Origin: an uncultured Eubacterium sp.
GTDB lineage: Bacteria; Bacillota; Clostridia; Lachnospirales; Lachnospiraceae
Assembly (NCBI GenBank): GCA_946611445.1
Contig: CAMODP010000023.1
Location: forward strand, 1-15,358
Length of the DNA: 15,358 nt
Direction of reading: 5' to 3'
The notes under the pieces are model-generated. The model was not told where the DNA came from, searched no databases, and saw nothing but the letters and a program-made list of their open reading frames with translations. Positions 1 through 7,002 of the stretch are shown here, one piece after another. Made by a program: the position numbers and the translations under genes. Each line of letters begins with the position of its first letter. The stretch's first letter is position 1.

Positions 1-48
1 GCCAGATTGTGGCTCTGGAGATCGGGGGTTCGAGTCCCTTCATCCACC
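1..48 (+). tRNA. tRNA-His (GTG), 5' end cut off by the window
   Basis: The anticodon stem pairs 2-6 with 14-18 and the loop carries anticodon GTG at 9-11. The T arm has stem 24-28/36-40 and loop TTCGAGT. The acceptor 3' strand is 41-47, with C48 as the base that pairs with the extra G(-1) typical of histidine tRNA. The D arm and the acceptor 5' strand lie before the window. CCA is not encoded: the bases after 48 are CTG, so a CCA-adding enzyme must complete the tRNA. It is the first visible member of a four-tRNA cluster. Confidence 0.93.
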
Positions 49-107
49 CTGCCGTTGCGGCCTGCACAGCGGGATGGCACGTGCGGTGTGTTGCTGCGAG
101 GGCGTAC

Positions 108-179
108 TGGGCCATCGCCAAGCGGTAAGGCACAGCACTTTGACTGCTGCATGCGCTGGTTCGAATCCGGCTGGCCCAG
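108..179 (+). tRNA. tRNA-Gln (TTG)
   Basis: A complete cloverleaf is visible. The acceptor stem 108-114 pairs fully with 172-178, G179 is the discriminator, and the anticodon stem encloses a loop with TTG at 140-142. The T loop is TTCGAAT. CCA is not encoded. The 59 bases between this gene and tRNA-His (49-107) show no gene or clear signal and are read as spacer of a polycistronic tRNA transcript. Confidence 0.95.
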
Positions 180-183
180 CTGT

Positions 184-256
184 GGAGCATTAGCTCAGGT
201 GGTAGAGCACTTGACTTTTAATCAAGTTGTCCGGGGTTCGAGTCCCCGATGCTTCA
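184..256 (+). tRNA. tRNA-Lys (TTT)
   Basis: The acceptor stem 184-190 pairs with 249-255 (one G-T pair) and A256 is the discriminator. The anticodon stem 210-214/222-226 pairs perfectly around a loop with TTT at 217-219. The D arm contains the usual AGCTCAGGTGGTAGAGC pattern and the T loop is TTCGAGT. CCA is not encoded. It lies 4 bases after tRNA-Gln, so the two must come from one transcript. Confidence 0.96.
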
Positions 257-266
257 TGTTTTGTTC

Positions 267-346
267 GCGGCTATGGCGGAATTGGCAGACGCGGCGGGTT
301 TAGGTCCCGTTGGGCAACCATGCAGGTTCAAGTCCTGTTAGCCGCA
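267..346 (+). tRNA. tRNA-Leu (TAG)
   Basis: The acceptor stem 267-273 pairs fully with 339-345 and A346 is the discriminator. The anticodon stem 294-298/306-310 (one G-T pair) encloses TAG at 301-303. The D arm reads TGGCGGAATTGGCAGACGC, the usual leucine class II form. The variable arm is rather short for class II and the whole gene is only 80 bases. CCA is not encoded. This is the last tRNA of the cluster. Confidence 0.95.
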
Positions 347-354
347 CTTCATGC

Positions 355-378
355 GAATCGTTTCTGAGATTCTTTTTT
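355..378 (+). terminator. possible weak intrinsic terminator of the tRNA cluster
   Basis: GAATC at 355-359 can pair with GATTC at 368-372 around an 8-base loop, and six T follow at once (373-378). The stem has only 5 bp and is AT-rich, so it is weak. The position right after the last tRNA and before rho supports a role in ending the tRNA transcript. A second hairpin (GCTGC TTCG GCAGC, 382-395) follows but has no T run. Confidence 0.4.
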
Positions 379-380
379 CT

Positions 381-417
381 GGCTGCTTCGGCAGCTGATC
401 CCACCAGTACCCAACCT
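381..417 (+). promoter_or_regulatory. rho leader: TTCG hairpin followed by a C-rich, G-poor stretch
   Basis: The stem GCTGC/GCAGC closes a TTCG tetraloop at 382-395. After it, 399-417 contains ten C and one G in 19 bases. Rho binds unstructured C-rich, G-poor RNA, and rho genes in several bacteria are known to be attenuated by their own product. Self-control here is an inference from composition and position. No convincing sigma-A promoter was found between the tRNAs and rho, so rho may partly depend on read-through. Confidence 0.35.
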
Positions 418-440
418 GATTTTATGGAGACAGATTTATC

Positions 441-2159
441 ATGATGAAAGAACGCTACGAATCTCTGCCGCTGACAGAGCTGCGTGCCGTTGCAAAGGCG
501 CGGGGCCTGAAGGGCATTTCTTCCCTGCGGAAGGAACAGCTGGTGGAGAGAATGCTGCAGGAAGATGAGAATGACAGAGCGCGGGCTGAGGCGGAAGCTG
601 CAGGACGCGCGGCGGAGAGCCGTGCTGCCGCGTCAAACGTTTCGGAGACAGAGGGAAAAACTGTGTCCGCAGACGCGGACAGAGGGGCTGCGGGCACGGA
701 CAGAAAACCTGCGGGCGCTGACAGAAAGCCTGCGGGTGCTGACAGAAAACCTGCGGGTGCTGACAGAAAAACCTCCGGCGCGGACAGGAAATCTTCGGGT
801 GCGGACAGAAAATCCGCCGGCGTCAGCAGGAAAACCGCATCATCCGCGAAGGACACCGCACCGGATCAGGAAGCGGCTGCCAGAACCCAGGCAGACGGAG
901 CCGGCAGAAAGGCCGTAAGGCAGGAGCAGGCTGGCGTGAGCGCACGGGAAACGCACGCTGCTGATCTTCTGCCGCAGGATCCGGATCCGGAGGACCAGGC
1001 CGGCAGCATGAAGCCGGAACTGCAGGAACTGGACAGCGGAAACGAGGTGTACGGCATACTGGAAGTCATGCAGGACGGGTTCGGCTTTATCCGGTCGGAC
1101 AATTATATGCCCGGTGAGAACGACATTTATGTGTCGCCGTCCCAGATCCGGCGGTTCGGTCTGCGGACAGGAGATATGCTGCGGGGCAATACACGTCTGA
1201 AGACGATGAATGAGAAATTCTCTGCCCTTCTGTATGTGAAATCCATCAATGGGATGTCCCCGTCAGAGAGCGCGAAGAGAATCAATTTTGAGTCTATGAC
1301 GCCGATCTTTCCCGATGAGAGGATCCGGCTGGAGCGGCCCGGCGGCAGCCTGGCCATGCGTATCGTGGATCTGGTCAGCCCGATCGGCAAGGGCCAGAGA
1401 GGCATGATCGTATCTCCTCCGAAGGCGGGAAAAACGACGCTTCTGAAGGATACCGCCCGCTCTGTGCTCCGCAACAACCCGGAGATGCATATCATCATTC
1501 TGCTGATCGATGAGCGGCCGGAAGAGGTGACCGATATCCGGGAAACCGTTCACGGGAAAAATGTGGAGGTAATTTATTCCACATTCGATGAGACGGCAGA
1601 GCATCACAAAAGGGTGTCTGAGATGGCCATCGAACGCGCGAGGCGGATGGTGGAGCAGAAGAAGGACGTCATCATTTTCATTGACAGCATTACGCGCCTG
1701 GCCAGGGCATACAATCAGGTAATTCCAGCCAGCGGACGCACGCTTTCCGGCGGACTTGACCCGGCGGCGCTGCACATGCCGAAACGGTTTTTCGGCGCAG
1801 CCAGAAATATGAGAGAGGGCGGCAGCCTTACGATACTCGCGACAGCGCTGGTGGATACGGGCAGCAAGATGGACGATGTCGTATACGAAGAGTTCAAGGG
1901 CACCGGCAATATGGAACTGATCCTGGACAGAAAACTGCAGGAGAGACGCGTTTTTCCCGCAATTGACCTGTCCCGCTCCGGCACCAGGCGAGAGGACCTC
2001 CTGCTTACGCCGGACGAGCAGGAAGCTGTCGGCAATATGCGCCGGGCACTCAACGGCCTGAAGGCCGAAGAGGCCGGAGAGACTATTCTGAATATGTTTG
2101 CGCACACACGCACCAACCGGGAGCTGGTGGAAATGCTCAAAAAGAAGCGCATCGTCTGA
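441..2159 (+). CDS. rho: transcription termination factor Rho with a repeat-containing insert
   Basis: Rho is the hexameric RNA-dependent ATPase that ends transcription at C-rich sites. The 572-residue product starts with a Rho_N/SAP-like helical domain (about 5-40). A long low-complexity region follows (about 41-200, rich in Ala, Asp, Arg, Lys and Gln) with seven 7-residue repeats at 85-133. The cold-shock-type RNA-binding domain is at about 203-265 and the RecA-like ATPase at about 275-572. Walker A is SPPKAGKTTLL (about 325-335) and Walker B is VIIFIDSITR (410-419). E. coli Rho is about 419 residues, so the insert accounts for the extra length; comparable charged inserts are known in Rho of some Actinobacteria and Bacteroidetes. 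The ATG at 441 (followed by a second ATG) has GGAGA about 10 bases upstream. Function is certain; the role of the insert is not. Confidence 0.98.
   Translation: MMKERYESLPLTELRAVAKARGLKGISSLRKEQLVERMLQEDENDRARAEAEAAGRAAESRAAASNVSETEGKTVSADADRGAAGTDRKPAGADRKPAGADRKPAGADRKTSGADRKSSGADRKSAGVSRKTASSAKDTAPDQEAAARTQADGAGRKAVRQEQAGVSARETHAADLLPQDPDPEDQAGSMKPELQELDSGNEVYGILEVMQDGFGFIRSDNYMPGENDIYVSPSQIRRFGLRTGDMLRGNTRLKTMNEKFSALLYVKSINGMSPSESAKRINFESMTPIFPDERIRLERPGGSLAMRIVDLVSPIGKGQRGMIVSPPKAGKTTLLKDTARSVLRNNPEMHIIILLIDERPEEVTDIRETVHGKNVEVIYSTFDETAEHHKRVSEMAIERARRMVEQKKDVIIFIDSITRLARAYNQVIPASGRTLSGGLDPAALHMPKRFFGAARNMREGGSLTILATALVDTGSKMDDVVYEEFKGTGNMELILDRKLQERRVFPAIDLSRSGTRREDLLLTPDEQEAVGNMRRALNGLKAEEAGETILNMFAHTRTNRELVEMLKKKRIV
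693..839 (+). repeat. seven 21-base in-frame tandem repeats inside rho
   Basis: Seven contiguous 21-base units encode the 7-residue units GTDRKPA, GADRKPA (twice), GADRKTS, GADRKSS, GADRKSA and GVSRKTA. Units 2 and 3 differ at only two bases; units 3 and 4 share their first 15 bases; the outer units are more worn. A degenerate relic (ADRGAA) precedes the first unit. The pattern suggests duplication by slippage that kept the reading frame, so the copy number could vary between strains. Confidence 0.95.
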
Positions 2160-2170
2160 GCTCCGTCAGG

Positions 2171-2200
2171 AAGCGCATATTCCTCGCGGAAAAAGCGCTT
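2171..2200 (+). other. stem-loop between rho and rpmE
   Basis: AAGCGC (2171-2176) pairs with GCGCTT (2195-2200), and inside it TTCC (2180-2183) pairs with GGAA (2188-2191) around TCGC, leaving an ATA/AAA internal loop. No T run follows, so it is not a standard intrinsic terminator. It may protect the rho mRNA 3' end or weaken read-through. Its right arm covers the first two bases of the rpmE -35 box. Confidence 0.5.
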
Positions 2201-2227
2201 GCATTTGGAATATGTGTGTGATACAAT
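2199..2227 (+). promoter_or_regulatory. sigma-A promoter of rpmE (extended -10)
   Basis: TTGCAT (-35, 2199-2204) and TACAAT (-10, 2222-2227) are separated by exactly 17 bases. TG at 2219-2220, one base before the -10 box, makes it an extended -10 promoter. Transcription would start near 2234, leaving a leader of about 40 bases before the rpmE start codon. Confidence 0.8.
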
Positions 2228-2273
2228 AAGCAAGCTGTTGAAAGCAAGTATGCAATTGGAAGAGGTGATAACA

Positions 2274-2471
2274 GTGAGAGAAGGAATCCATCCGCAGTAT
2301 CAGGAAGCAACAGTTACATGCAACTGTGGCAATACATTTACCGTCGGTTCTACAAAGGGTGATATCCATGTCGAGATCTGCTCGAAGTGTCATCCGTTCT
2401 ATACAGGACAGCAGAAGGCTACCACAGCGCGCGGACGTATTGAGAAATTCAACAAGAAGTACGGTCTCTGA
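2274..2471 (+). CDS. rpmE: 50S ribosomal protein L31, zinc-binding (C+) type
   Basis: L31 sits on the large subunit and forms a bridge to the small subunit. The 65-residue product has the expected length and the typical motifs [28 protein letters not shown] and a basic C-terminus ([11 protein letters not shown]). Cysteines 16, 18, 37 and 40 mark the zinc-binding C+ form, in contrast to the C- form that replaces it under zinc limitation. The frame stays open further upstream, but GTG at 2274 is chosen because AGAGGTGAT (2261-2269) lies at the right distance and the protein then starts MREGIHP as in the family. It has its own promoter and terminator and so is a separate transcription unit. Confidence 0.97.
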   Translation: MREGIHPQYQEATVTCNCGNTFTVGSTKGDIHVEICSKCHPFYTGQQKATTARGRIEKFNKKYGL

Positions 2472-2508
2472 TCCGCAGAGCAATCGTGCTCAAAATGAGA
2501 GAATGAGA

Positions 2509-2541
2509 GGGTTGGAGTATACACTTCAGCCCCCTTTTTTT
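2509..2541 (+). terminator. intrinsic terminator after rpmE
   Basis: GGGTTG (2509-2514) pairs with CAGCCC (2527-2532) and GAGT (2515-2518) with ACTT (2523-2526), giving a stem of about 10 bp with a 4-base loop. Two C and then seven T (2535-2541) follow. This is the clearest intrinsic terminator in the window and it separates rpmE from the following operon. Confidence 0.9.
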
Positions 2542-2577
2542 GTCTGCGATATCCTTCTATACGGCGCATTGCGGATA

Positions 2578-2586
2578 TGGTATAAT
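2578..2586 (+). promoter_or_regulatory. extended -10 promoter of the yqhQ-prmC-prfA operon
   Basis: TGGTATAAT combines a consensus -10 box (2581-2586) with the TG extension. No good -35 box lies 16-18 bases upstream, which extended -10 promoters can tolerate. It follows the rpmE terminator directly. Transcription would start near 2593, about 35 bases before the yqhQ start. As no terminator was found downstream, this may be the main promoter for all genes up to the right edge. Confidence 0.75.
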
Positions 2587-2626
2587 AAATCAGTTAAACT
2601 GCAGAAACAGAAGGTATGTGACGGAT

Positions 2627-3583
2627 ATGAGCAATAAATCATCCAATATAGGCGGCCAGGCAGTGATCGAAGGCATCATGATGCGGGCCGGAGAAAAGTA
2701 TGCCATAGCGGTCCGCAAACCGGACCGGGAGATAGAAGTAAAGGTCGATACATATAAAGAACTGCCCGGCGCGAAAAAACTGCTGAAGGTTCCCGTAATC
2801 AGGGGCATGTTCGCGTTTGTCGATTCCCTGGTGATCGGCATCCGATGCCTCATGTATTCAGCGAGCTTCTACGACGATGAGGAGGAACCCGGGGACGGCG
2901 GAGAAAAGAAGCCCCTCACAGAAGAAGAACTGCGCAAAAAGGAGCGGGAGGATTCGCTGCTGATGACCGGCACGCTGATACTGTCCATTGTGATGGCTGT
3001 GGGCATATTCATGCTGCTGCCGTATCTGGCCGCGTCACAGCTGGAAAAGGTTATCTCCTCACACTGGCTCCTGGCCTTTCTGGAATCACTGATCCGCGTG
3101 GGACTCTTTCTTCTCTACATGTTTCTGATATCCCGCATGAAGGATATCCAGAGAACGTTTATGTACCACGGCGCGGAGCATAAATGCATCAATTGCATTG
3201 AGAACGGCCGGCCCCTGACTGTCGAGAATGTGCTGGGCTGCTCCCGGGAACACAAACGGTGCGGCACCAGCTTCCTGTTCTTTGTCATGATCGTGAGCGC
3301 CGTTTTCCTGATGTTTATCTATACGGATGACCGTGTGCTCCGCCTGGTGCTGCGGCTGATCCTGATTCCGGTCATTGCCGGCGTCTCCTATGAGATTATC
3401 CGGCTGGCAGGAAATTCCGACAACCCGCTGGTCAACCTGCTCAGCAAGCCGGGTCTCTGTCTGCAGAGACTGACGACTAAAGAGCCGGATGCCGACCAGA
3501 CAGAGGTGGCGATTGCCGCAGTGGAAGCGGTGTTTGACTGGAAAAAATGGCAGAAGGAGCAGGGATTTGACACGGCACAGTGA
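2627..3583 (+). CDS. yqhQ: DUF1385 family membrane protein (YqhQ-like)
   Basis: Function is unknown in the whole family. The 318-residue product starts with the family signature IGGQAVIEGIMMR (8-20). Likely membrane helices lie at about 111-136, 147-168, 214-232 and 238-256, and a shorter hydrophobic stretch at about 57-72. Between the second and third helices sits the conserved block YHGAEHKCINCIENG (180-194) and then HKRCGTSF (209-216); the conserved His and Cys residues suggest a metal or redox site, which is inference. A charged acidic/lysine stretch (83-109) precedes the first strong helix. The frame is open further upstream, but ATG at 2627 starts just before the family motif; AAGG at 2611-2614 is somewhat far. 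A GTG at 2618 is a weaker alternative. The gene is first in the operon and is often found beside prmC and prfA in Clostridia. Confidence 0.92.
   Translation: MSNKSSNIGGQAVIEGIMMRAGEKYAIAVRKPDREIEVKVDTYKELPGAKKLLKVPVIRGMFAFVDSLVIGIRCLMYSASFYDDEEEPGDGGEKKPLTEEELRKKEREDSLLMTGTLILSIVMAVGIFMLLPYLAASQLEKVISSHWLLAFLESLIRVGLFLLYMFLISRMKDIQRTFMYHGAEHKCINCIENGRPLTVENVLGCSREHKRCGTSFLFFVMIVSAVFLMFIYTDDRVLRLVLRLILIPVIAGVSYEIIRLAGNSDNPLVNLLSKPGLCLQRLTTKEPDADQTEVAIAAVEAVFDWKKWQKEQGFDTAQ
3554..3559 (+). promoter_or_regulatory. Shine-Dalgarno site that decides the prmC start
   Basis: AAGGAG lies within the end of yqhQ, 7 bases before an in-frame TTG (3567). The later in-frame GTG (3588) has no comparable site. 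The site therefore favours a TTG start that overlaps yqhQ by 17 bases. Confidence 0.55.
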
Positions 3584-4421
3584 GAGAGTGTCTCTGCGGG
3601 AACTTCTCCGGACGGGAGAAAAAACACTGGAGGGCGGAGGCATCAGGGAGGCGCAGGCGGATGCCTGGCTGCTGCTGGAAGCTGCCTGCCGCACAGACAG
3701 ACAGAGGTATCTGCTGCACGCGGAGGAACCTGTTGATCCGGTGTATCTGCAGCAGTATCACAGTTTTTTGCAGAGAAGACTCCGCCATGAACCGGTCCAG
3801 TATATTCTCGGGGAAGCCTGGCTGCTCGGACGGCGCTTTTTTGTGACGCCCGATGTGCTGATTCCCAGACTGGATACGGAAACACTGATAGAAGAAGCAC
3901 TGCGCCGGACAGAGAACGGGTCGCGGATTCTGGACCTGTGCACCGGCAGCGGCTGCATCCTGCTGAGCCTGCTTTCCGAATGCCAGGCCGAGGGATGCGG
4001 GACGGACCTGTCGCAGGCAGCGCTCGCTGTCGCGGAAGAAAACAGGATACGGATGGGTCTGCAGGCCAGGTGGCTCTGCAGCGATCTGTTTGAAAAGGTG
4101 ACGGAAACATACGATATGATCGTATCCAATCCTCCCTACATCGCATCCGGCGTCATTCCGCAGCTGGATCCGGAGGTGCGCTGTCATGAGCCGCATATGG
4201 CACTGGATGGCGGTGAGGACGGACTGGCGCTGCTGCGCAGAATCATCCGGGGAGCGCCGGAACATCTGACCTGCGGCGGGTGGCTCCTGCTGGAAATCGG
4301 TTTTGACCAGGGAGCGGAAGTCCTTTCGCTGCTGGAGAGTGAAGGCTATACAGAGACTTCCGTCATACAGGATATGTCCGGACTCGACCGCGTCGCGGCC
4401 GGAAGGAGCAGATATGTTTGA
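3567..4421 (+). CDS. prmC: peptide chain release factor N5-glutamine methyltransferase
   Basis: PrmC uses S-adenosylmethionine to methylate the glutamine of the GGQ motif in release factors, raising their catalytic efficiency. The 284-residue product (277 if GTG 3588 is used) matches the usual length of 277-290. The N-terminal helical, substrate-binding part covers about 1-85. It is followed by the family pattern around PVQYILGE (76-83) and VLIPRLDTE (97-105). The methyltransferase core has the SAM loop [11 protein letters not shown] (121-131) and the catalytic NPPY (188-191). TTG is chosen for its strong Shine-Dalgarno site. The gene overlaps its substrate gene prfA by 8 bases, so the two are translationally coupled; this pair is conserved in many bacteria. 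Confidence 0.96.
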   Translation: MTRHSERVSLRELLRTGEKTLEGGGIREAQADAWLLLEAACRTDRQRYLLHAEEPVDPVYLQQYHSFLQRRLRHEPVQYILGEAWLLGRRFFVTPDVLIPRLDTETLIEEALRRTENGSRILDLCTGSGCILLSLLSECQAEGCGTDLSQAALAVAEENRIRMGLQARWLCSDLFEKVTETYDMIVSNPPYIASGVIPQLDPEVRCHEPHMALDGGEDGLALLRRIIRGAPEHLTCGGWLLLEIGFDQGAEVLSLLESEGYTETSVIQDMSGLDRVAAGRSRYV

Positions 4422-5481
4422 AAAACTGGAGGATGTCCGGCACAGACAGGAGGAAATCCTCCGCATGCTGGGCGAACCGAATACCGCCGGGGATCCCGCG
4501 CAGATGCAGAAACTCATGAAGGAACAGGCTGAGCTGCAGCCCGTGGTAGATGCCTATACAGCCTGGAAGAAGAACTGCCAGGTTATTGAGGAGAGCACGG
4601 AGCTTCTGTCCGGAGAAGAAGACCCCGAAATGCGGGACATGCTGAAGGAGGAACTGGCCTCAGCGAAAAAACAGGATGAGGAGCTGACGCAGAAACTCCG
4701 GATTCTGCTGCTGCCGAAGGATCCGAACGACGAAAAAAATGTGATCATGGAGATCCGGGCAGGCGCCGGGGGCGATGAGGCGGCTCTTTTTGCCTCAGAG
4801 ATCTACCGCATGTATGTGCGGTACGCGGAAGGACGCCGCTGGCGCACCGACCTGATCAATGTGAATGAGAATGGCCTGGGCGGCTTTAAGGAGTGCAGCT
4901 TTATGGTCAACGGCAGAGGCGCATGGTCCCGTCTGAAATATGAGAGCGGCGTGCACCGTGTACAGAGAGTGCCGGAGACAGAGTCCGGAGGCCGTATTCA
5001 CACTTCTACCATCACGGTGGCTGTGATGCCTGAGGTGACGGAGGATATTTCCATCGATATTCCTGACAAGGATGTCCGGATTGATGTCATGCGTGCGTCA
5101 GGAAACGGCGGACAGTGCGTCAATACGACAGATTCCGCAGTCCGCCTCACGCATTACCCGACAGGAATCGTGATTTATTCACAGACAGAAAAGTCTCAGA
5201 TCCAGAACAAGGCGAAAGCCTGGGCGCTGCTGCGCTCGAAGCTGTATGACCTGGAACTGCAGAAAAGACACGATGAAGAGGCGGAAGCCAGGCGGAGCCA
5301 GATCGGTACGGGCGACCGTTCCGAAAAGATCCGGACCTACAATTTTCCGCAGGGCCGTGTGACGGATCACCGGATTCATCTGACCCTGCACCGGATTGAT
5401 GCCGTCATGAACGGCGATCTGGATGAACTGATGGATGCGCTGACGGCTGCGGACCAGAGCGCCAGACTGGCGCAGAGCTGA
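4414..5481 (+). CDS. prfA: peptide chain release factor 1 (RF1)
   Basis: RF1 reads the stop codons UAA and UAG and triggers release of the finished protein. The 355-residue product has the normal length: an N-terminal helical domain (1-100), [15 protein letters not shown] (113-127), the tripeptide stop-codon motif PET (187-189) in [15 protein letters not shown], and the catalytic GGQ at 232-234. RF2 would carry SPF instead of a PxT motif, so this is RF1. The residue after GGQ is Cys where His is frequent. Although the frame is open further upstream, ATG at 4414 is the start: AAGGAG (4403-4408) lies 5 bases before it and the protein then begins MFEKLE as expected. It overlaps the end of prmC, whose product methylates Q234. 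Confidence 0.98.
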   Translation: MFEKLEDVRHRQEEILRMLGEPNTAGDPAQMQKLMKEQAELQPVVDAYTAWKKNCQVIEESTELLSGEEDPEMRDMLKEELASAKKQDEELTQKLRILLLPKDPNDEKNVIMEIRAGAGGDEAALFASEIYRMYVRYAEGRRWRTDLINVNENGLGGFKECSFMVNGRGAWSRLKYESGVHRVQRVPETESGGRIHTSTITVAVMPEVTEDISIDIPDKDVRIDVMRASGNGGQCVNTTDSAVRLTHYPTGIVIYSQTEKSQIQNKAKAWALLRSKLYDLELQKRHDEEAEARRSQIGTGDRSEKIRTYNFPQGRVTDHRIHLTLHRIDAVMNGDLDELMDALTAADQSARLAQS

Positions 5482-5549
5482 GAAAGACAGGGAGAGCAGG
5501 CAAATGCCTGTGTGACGATAGCAGGACGGACAAGGAGCTGACGGAACCG

Positions 5550-6980
5550 GTGAAGGGCATGAAAATCACAAAAAAACGAGCGGGACTGTTCTGTGCGGCG
5601 GTATTGTCGGCTGCACTGCTGCCGGCCTGCGGTCAGAGCACCATGCCTACCTCGTATGAGGATGGGATAGAGGCGCTCAGAACCGGTGATTATACGACTG
5701 CGGATACGCTGTTCCGGACAGCCATTGATGTTGACGGACGGGCTGCCGAGGGACATCGGGGGCAGGGGATCATCGCGATCCGCCAGGAACGGTACGAGGA
5801 AGCTATCGAGTACTTCAACATGGCGCTCGAGGAGATCCCTTCCTACAAGGACAGCGCGGCATTCCGGGAGGATATCCTGTTTTATCAGGCTGAGGCATAC
5901 CATCGGTCGGGACAGCTGGACCGCGCCATGAGCAACTACAATCGCCTGCTGGACGGAAAAAACGCGGGCAGGGCGTATCTTCTGCGGGGAAAGCTCTACG
6001 CGGAGGAGGGAAAATTCGGCCAGGCAGGACAGGATTTCAGGAAGGCTGTCGAGAGAGACAGCGACTATGAGGTGTACCTGCAGATCTATGAGGTCTATAC
6101 GTCGAACAACAGACAGGCAGACGGCGCCGCTTTTCTGAAAGAGGGCATGACGAAAAAACCGTCTTCTCCGGAAGAGTATTATGAGCTCGGAAGAATCAGC
6201 TACGTGCTCGGTGAGTATGCGCAGGCGAAAACCTATCTGGAGCGCGCGGTAAAAGAGAATGTCTCCGGTGCGCTGACGCTGCTGGGCAGGGTATACCTGG
6301 AAGAGAATGATATAGAAAAAGCCAGGGCGCTTTTTCTGGAAGGCGCTTCCGCCGAGGCAACGCAGGGAGTCGGCTACAACGGACTGGCGCTGTGCGCTCT
6401 CTATGAAGATAAGTATGACGAGGCGATCAACTATATTAAGAGCGGAATGGCTACGCTGAACGGCAGTGTGAAGGAGGCGCTCCGCTTCAATGAGATTGTC
6501 GCCTATGAATGCAAGCTGGATTTTGAGACGGCGGCTGCCAGAATGGAGAGCTTTTTAAAGCTCTATCCTGAGAATGAGGATGCCCTGCGGGAGAATATTT
6601 TTATCCAGAGCCGCCTGGAAGGAAGCTATGCGGCGCCTCCTCCGGAGGCGTCTTCCGAGCAGCCTGCGGAGAACACGGACATCAGCGTGGACCTGGACGG
6701 AGACGGGATACCGGAAGGCGTGGACGCGGATGGTGACGGCTATCTGGACGGCGGACTGGATGAGGACGGCGACGGCTATATTGACAGCACCTGGGATAAG
6801 GACAACGACGGCTATATAGACACCATATGGGACATGGACGGCGACGGCATCATAGACGGCGGCGTGGATCTGGACGGTGACGGCCTGATTGACACGATTG
6901 CGTACAATTCCGGGGCATATGGAGACAGTGCCGGAAATACAGACGCAGCATATGATGACGGCACTTATTACGGCGGCTGA
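5550..6980 (+). CDS. TPR lipoprotein with a C-terminal DxDxDG repeat array
   Basis: I do not recognise a named gene. The 476-residue product has a basic N-terminus, a hydrophobic stretch and a lipobox (LLPAC) with Cys27 as the predicted lipid-modified residue, so it should sit on the outer face of the cell membrane. About eight helical repeats of tetratricopeptide type fill roughly 35-345, for example YEDGIEALRTGDYTTADTLF. A short Pro/Glu-rich linker (about 362-379) leads to six units of 11-12 residues (381-451) with the pattern DxDGDGxxDxxx, like calcium-binding EF-hand or thrombospondin type 3 loops. The tail is rich in Gly, Asp and Tyr. TPRs suggest protein binding; calcium binding is inference. 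GTG at 5550 follows AAGGAG (5532-5537) by 12 bases; ATG at 5559 is an alternative and leaves the signal peptide intact. It lies 68 bases after prfA with only a small hairpin (5497-5510) between. Confidence 0.85.
   Translation: MKGMKITKKRAGLFCAAVLSAALLPACGQSTMPTSYEDGIEALRTGDYTTADTLFRTAIDVDGRAAEGHRGQGIIAIRQERYEEAIEYFNMALEEIPSYKDSAAFREDILFYQAEAYHRSGQLDRAMSNYNRLLDGKNAGRAYLLRGKLYAEEGKFGQAGQDFRKAVERDSDYEVYLQIYEVYTSNNRQADGAAFLKEGMTKKPSSPEEYYELGRISYVLGEYAQAKTYLERAVKENVSGALTLLGRVYLEENDIEKARALFLEGASAEATQGVGYNGLALCALYEDKYDEAINYIKSGMATLNGSVKEALRFNEIVAYECKLDFETAAARMESFLKLYPENEDALRENIFIQSRLEGSYAAPPPEASSEQPAENTDISVDLDGDGIPEGVDADGDGYLDGGLDEDGDGYIDSTWDKDNDGYIDTIWDMDGDGIIDGGVDLDGDGLIDTIAYNSGAYGDSAGNTDAAYDDGTYYGG
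6690..6902 (+). repeat. six DxDxDG-type units encoded in the TPR lipoprotein gene
   Basis: Units start at Asp 381, 392, 404, 416, 428 and 440, and are 12 residues long apart from the first (11). The core is DxDGDGYID or DxDGDGIID; unit 4 has DNDG in place of DGDG. Acidic residues sit at the spacing seen in calcium-binding loops. The DNA units are related but not identical, which suggests old duplication with selection on the protein. Confidence 0.85.
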
Positions 6981-7002
6981 GGAGGCTGCCGTGGGTAAAT
7001 GA
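6980..7002 (+). promoter_or_regulatory. hflX initiation region with a 3-codon mini-ORF
   Basis: The strong site AGGAGG (6980-6985) lies 5 bases before GTG GGT AAA TGA (6991-7002), a frame of three sense codons. Its stop overlaps the hflX ATG (6999-7001) as ATGA. The hflX ATG itself is 13 bases from the site, longer than ideal. The hflX frame has a TAA at 6996-6998, so the start cannot lie further upstream. Coupled initiation is possible but unproven. Confidence 0.4.

Noticed and set aside
7..303. Open frame of 98 codons across the tRNA cluster
   Set aside because: It runs through three complete tRNA genes and part of two others; it is a chance reading of structural RNA.
693..839. CRISPR-like or mobile repeat array
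   Set aside because: The units are contiguous with no spacers, in frame within rho, and conserve the protein sequence, so this is a coding tandem repeat.
455..856. Antisense open frame of 133 codons opposite the rho repeat region
   Set aside because: A 21-base repeat keeps other frames open by periodicity; the product is a repetitive mirror of the Rho insert with no start signal, and rho in this stretch is certain.
2199..2273. N-terminal extension of rpmE by 25 residues from TTG 2199
   Set aside because: This stretch contains the -35 and -10 boxes, and L31 proteins begin at the MREGIHP equivalent, which has its own ribosome binding site.
3477..4517. Antisense open frame of 346 codons opposite prmC
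   Set aside because: GC-rich coding DNA often leaves the opposite strand open. The product has no recognisable motif and lies over well-supported prmC and prfA.
5496..5511. Hairpin CAGGC AAAT GCCTG after prfA as a terminator
   Set aside because: The stem is only 5 bp and no T run follows.
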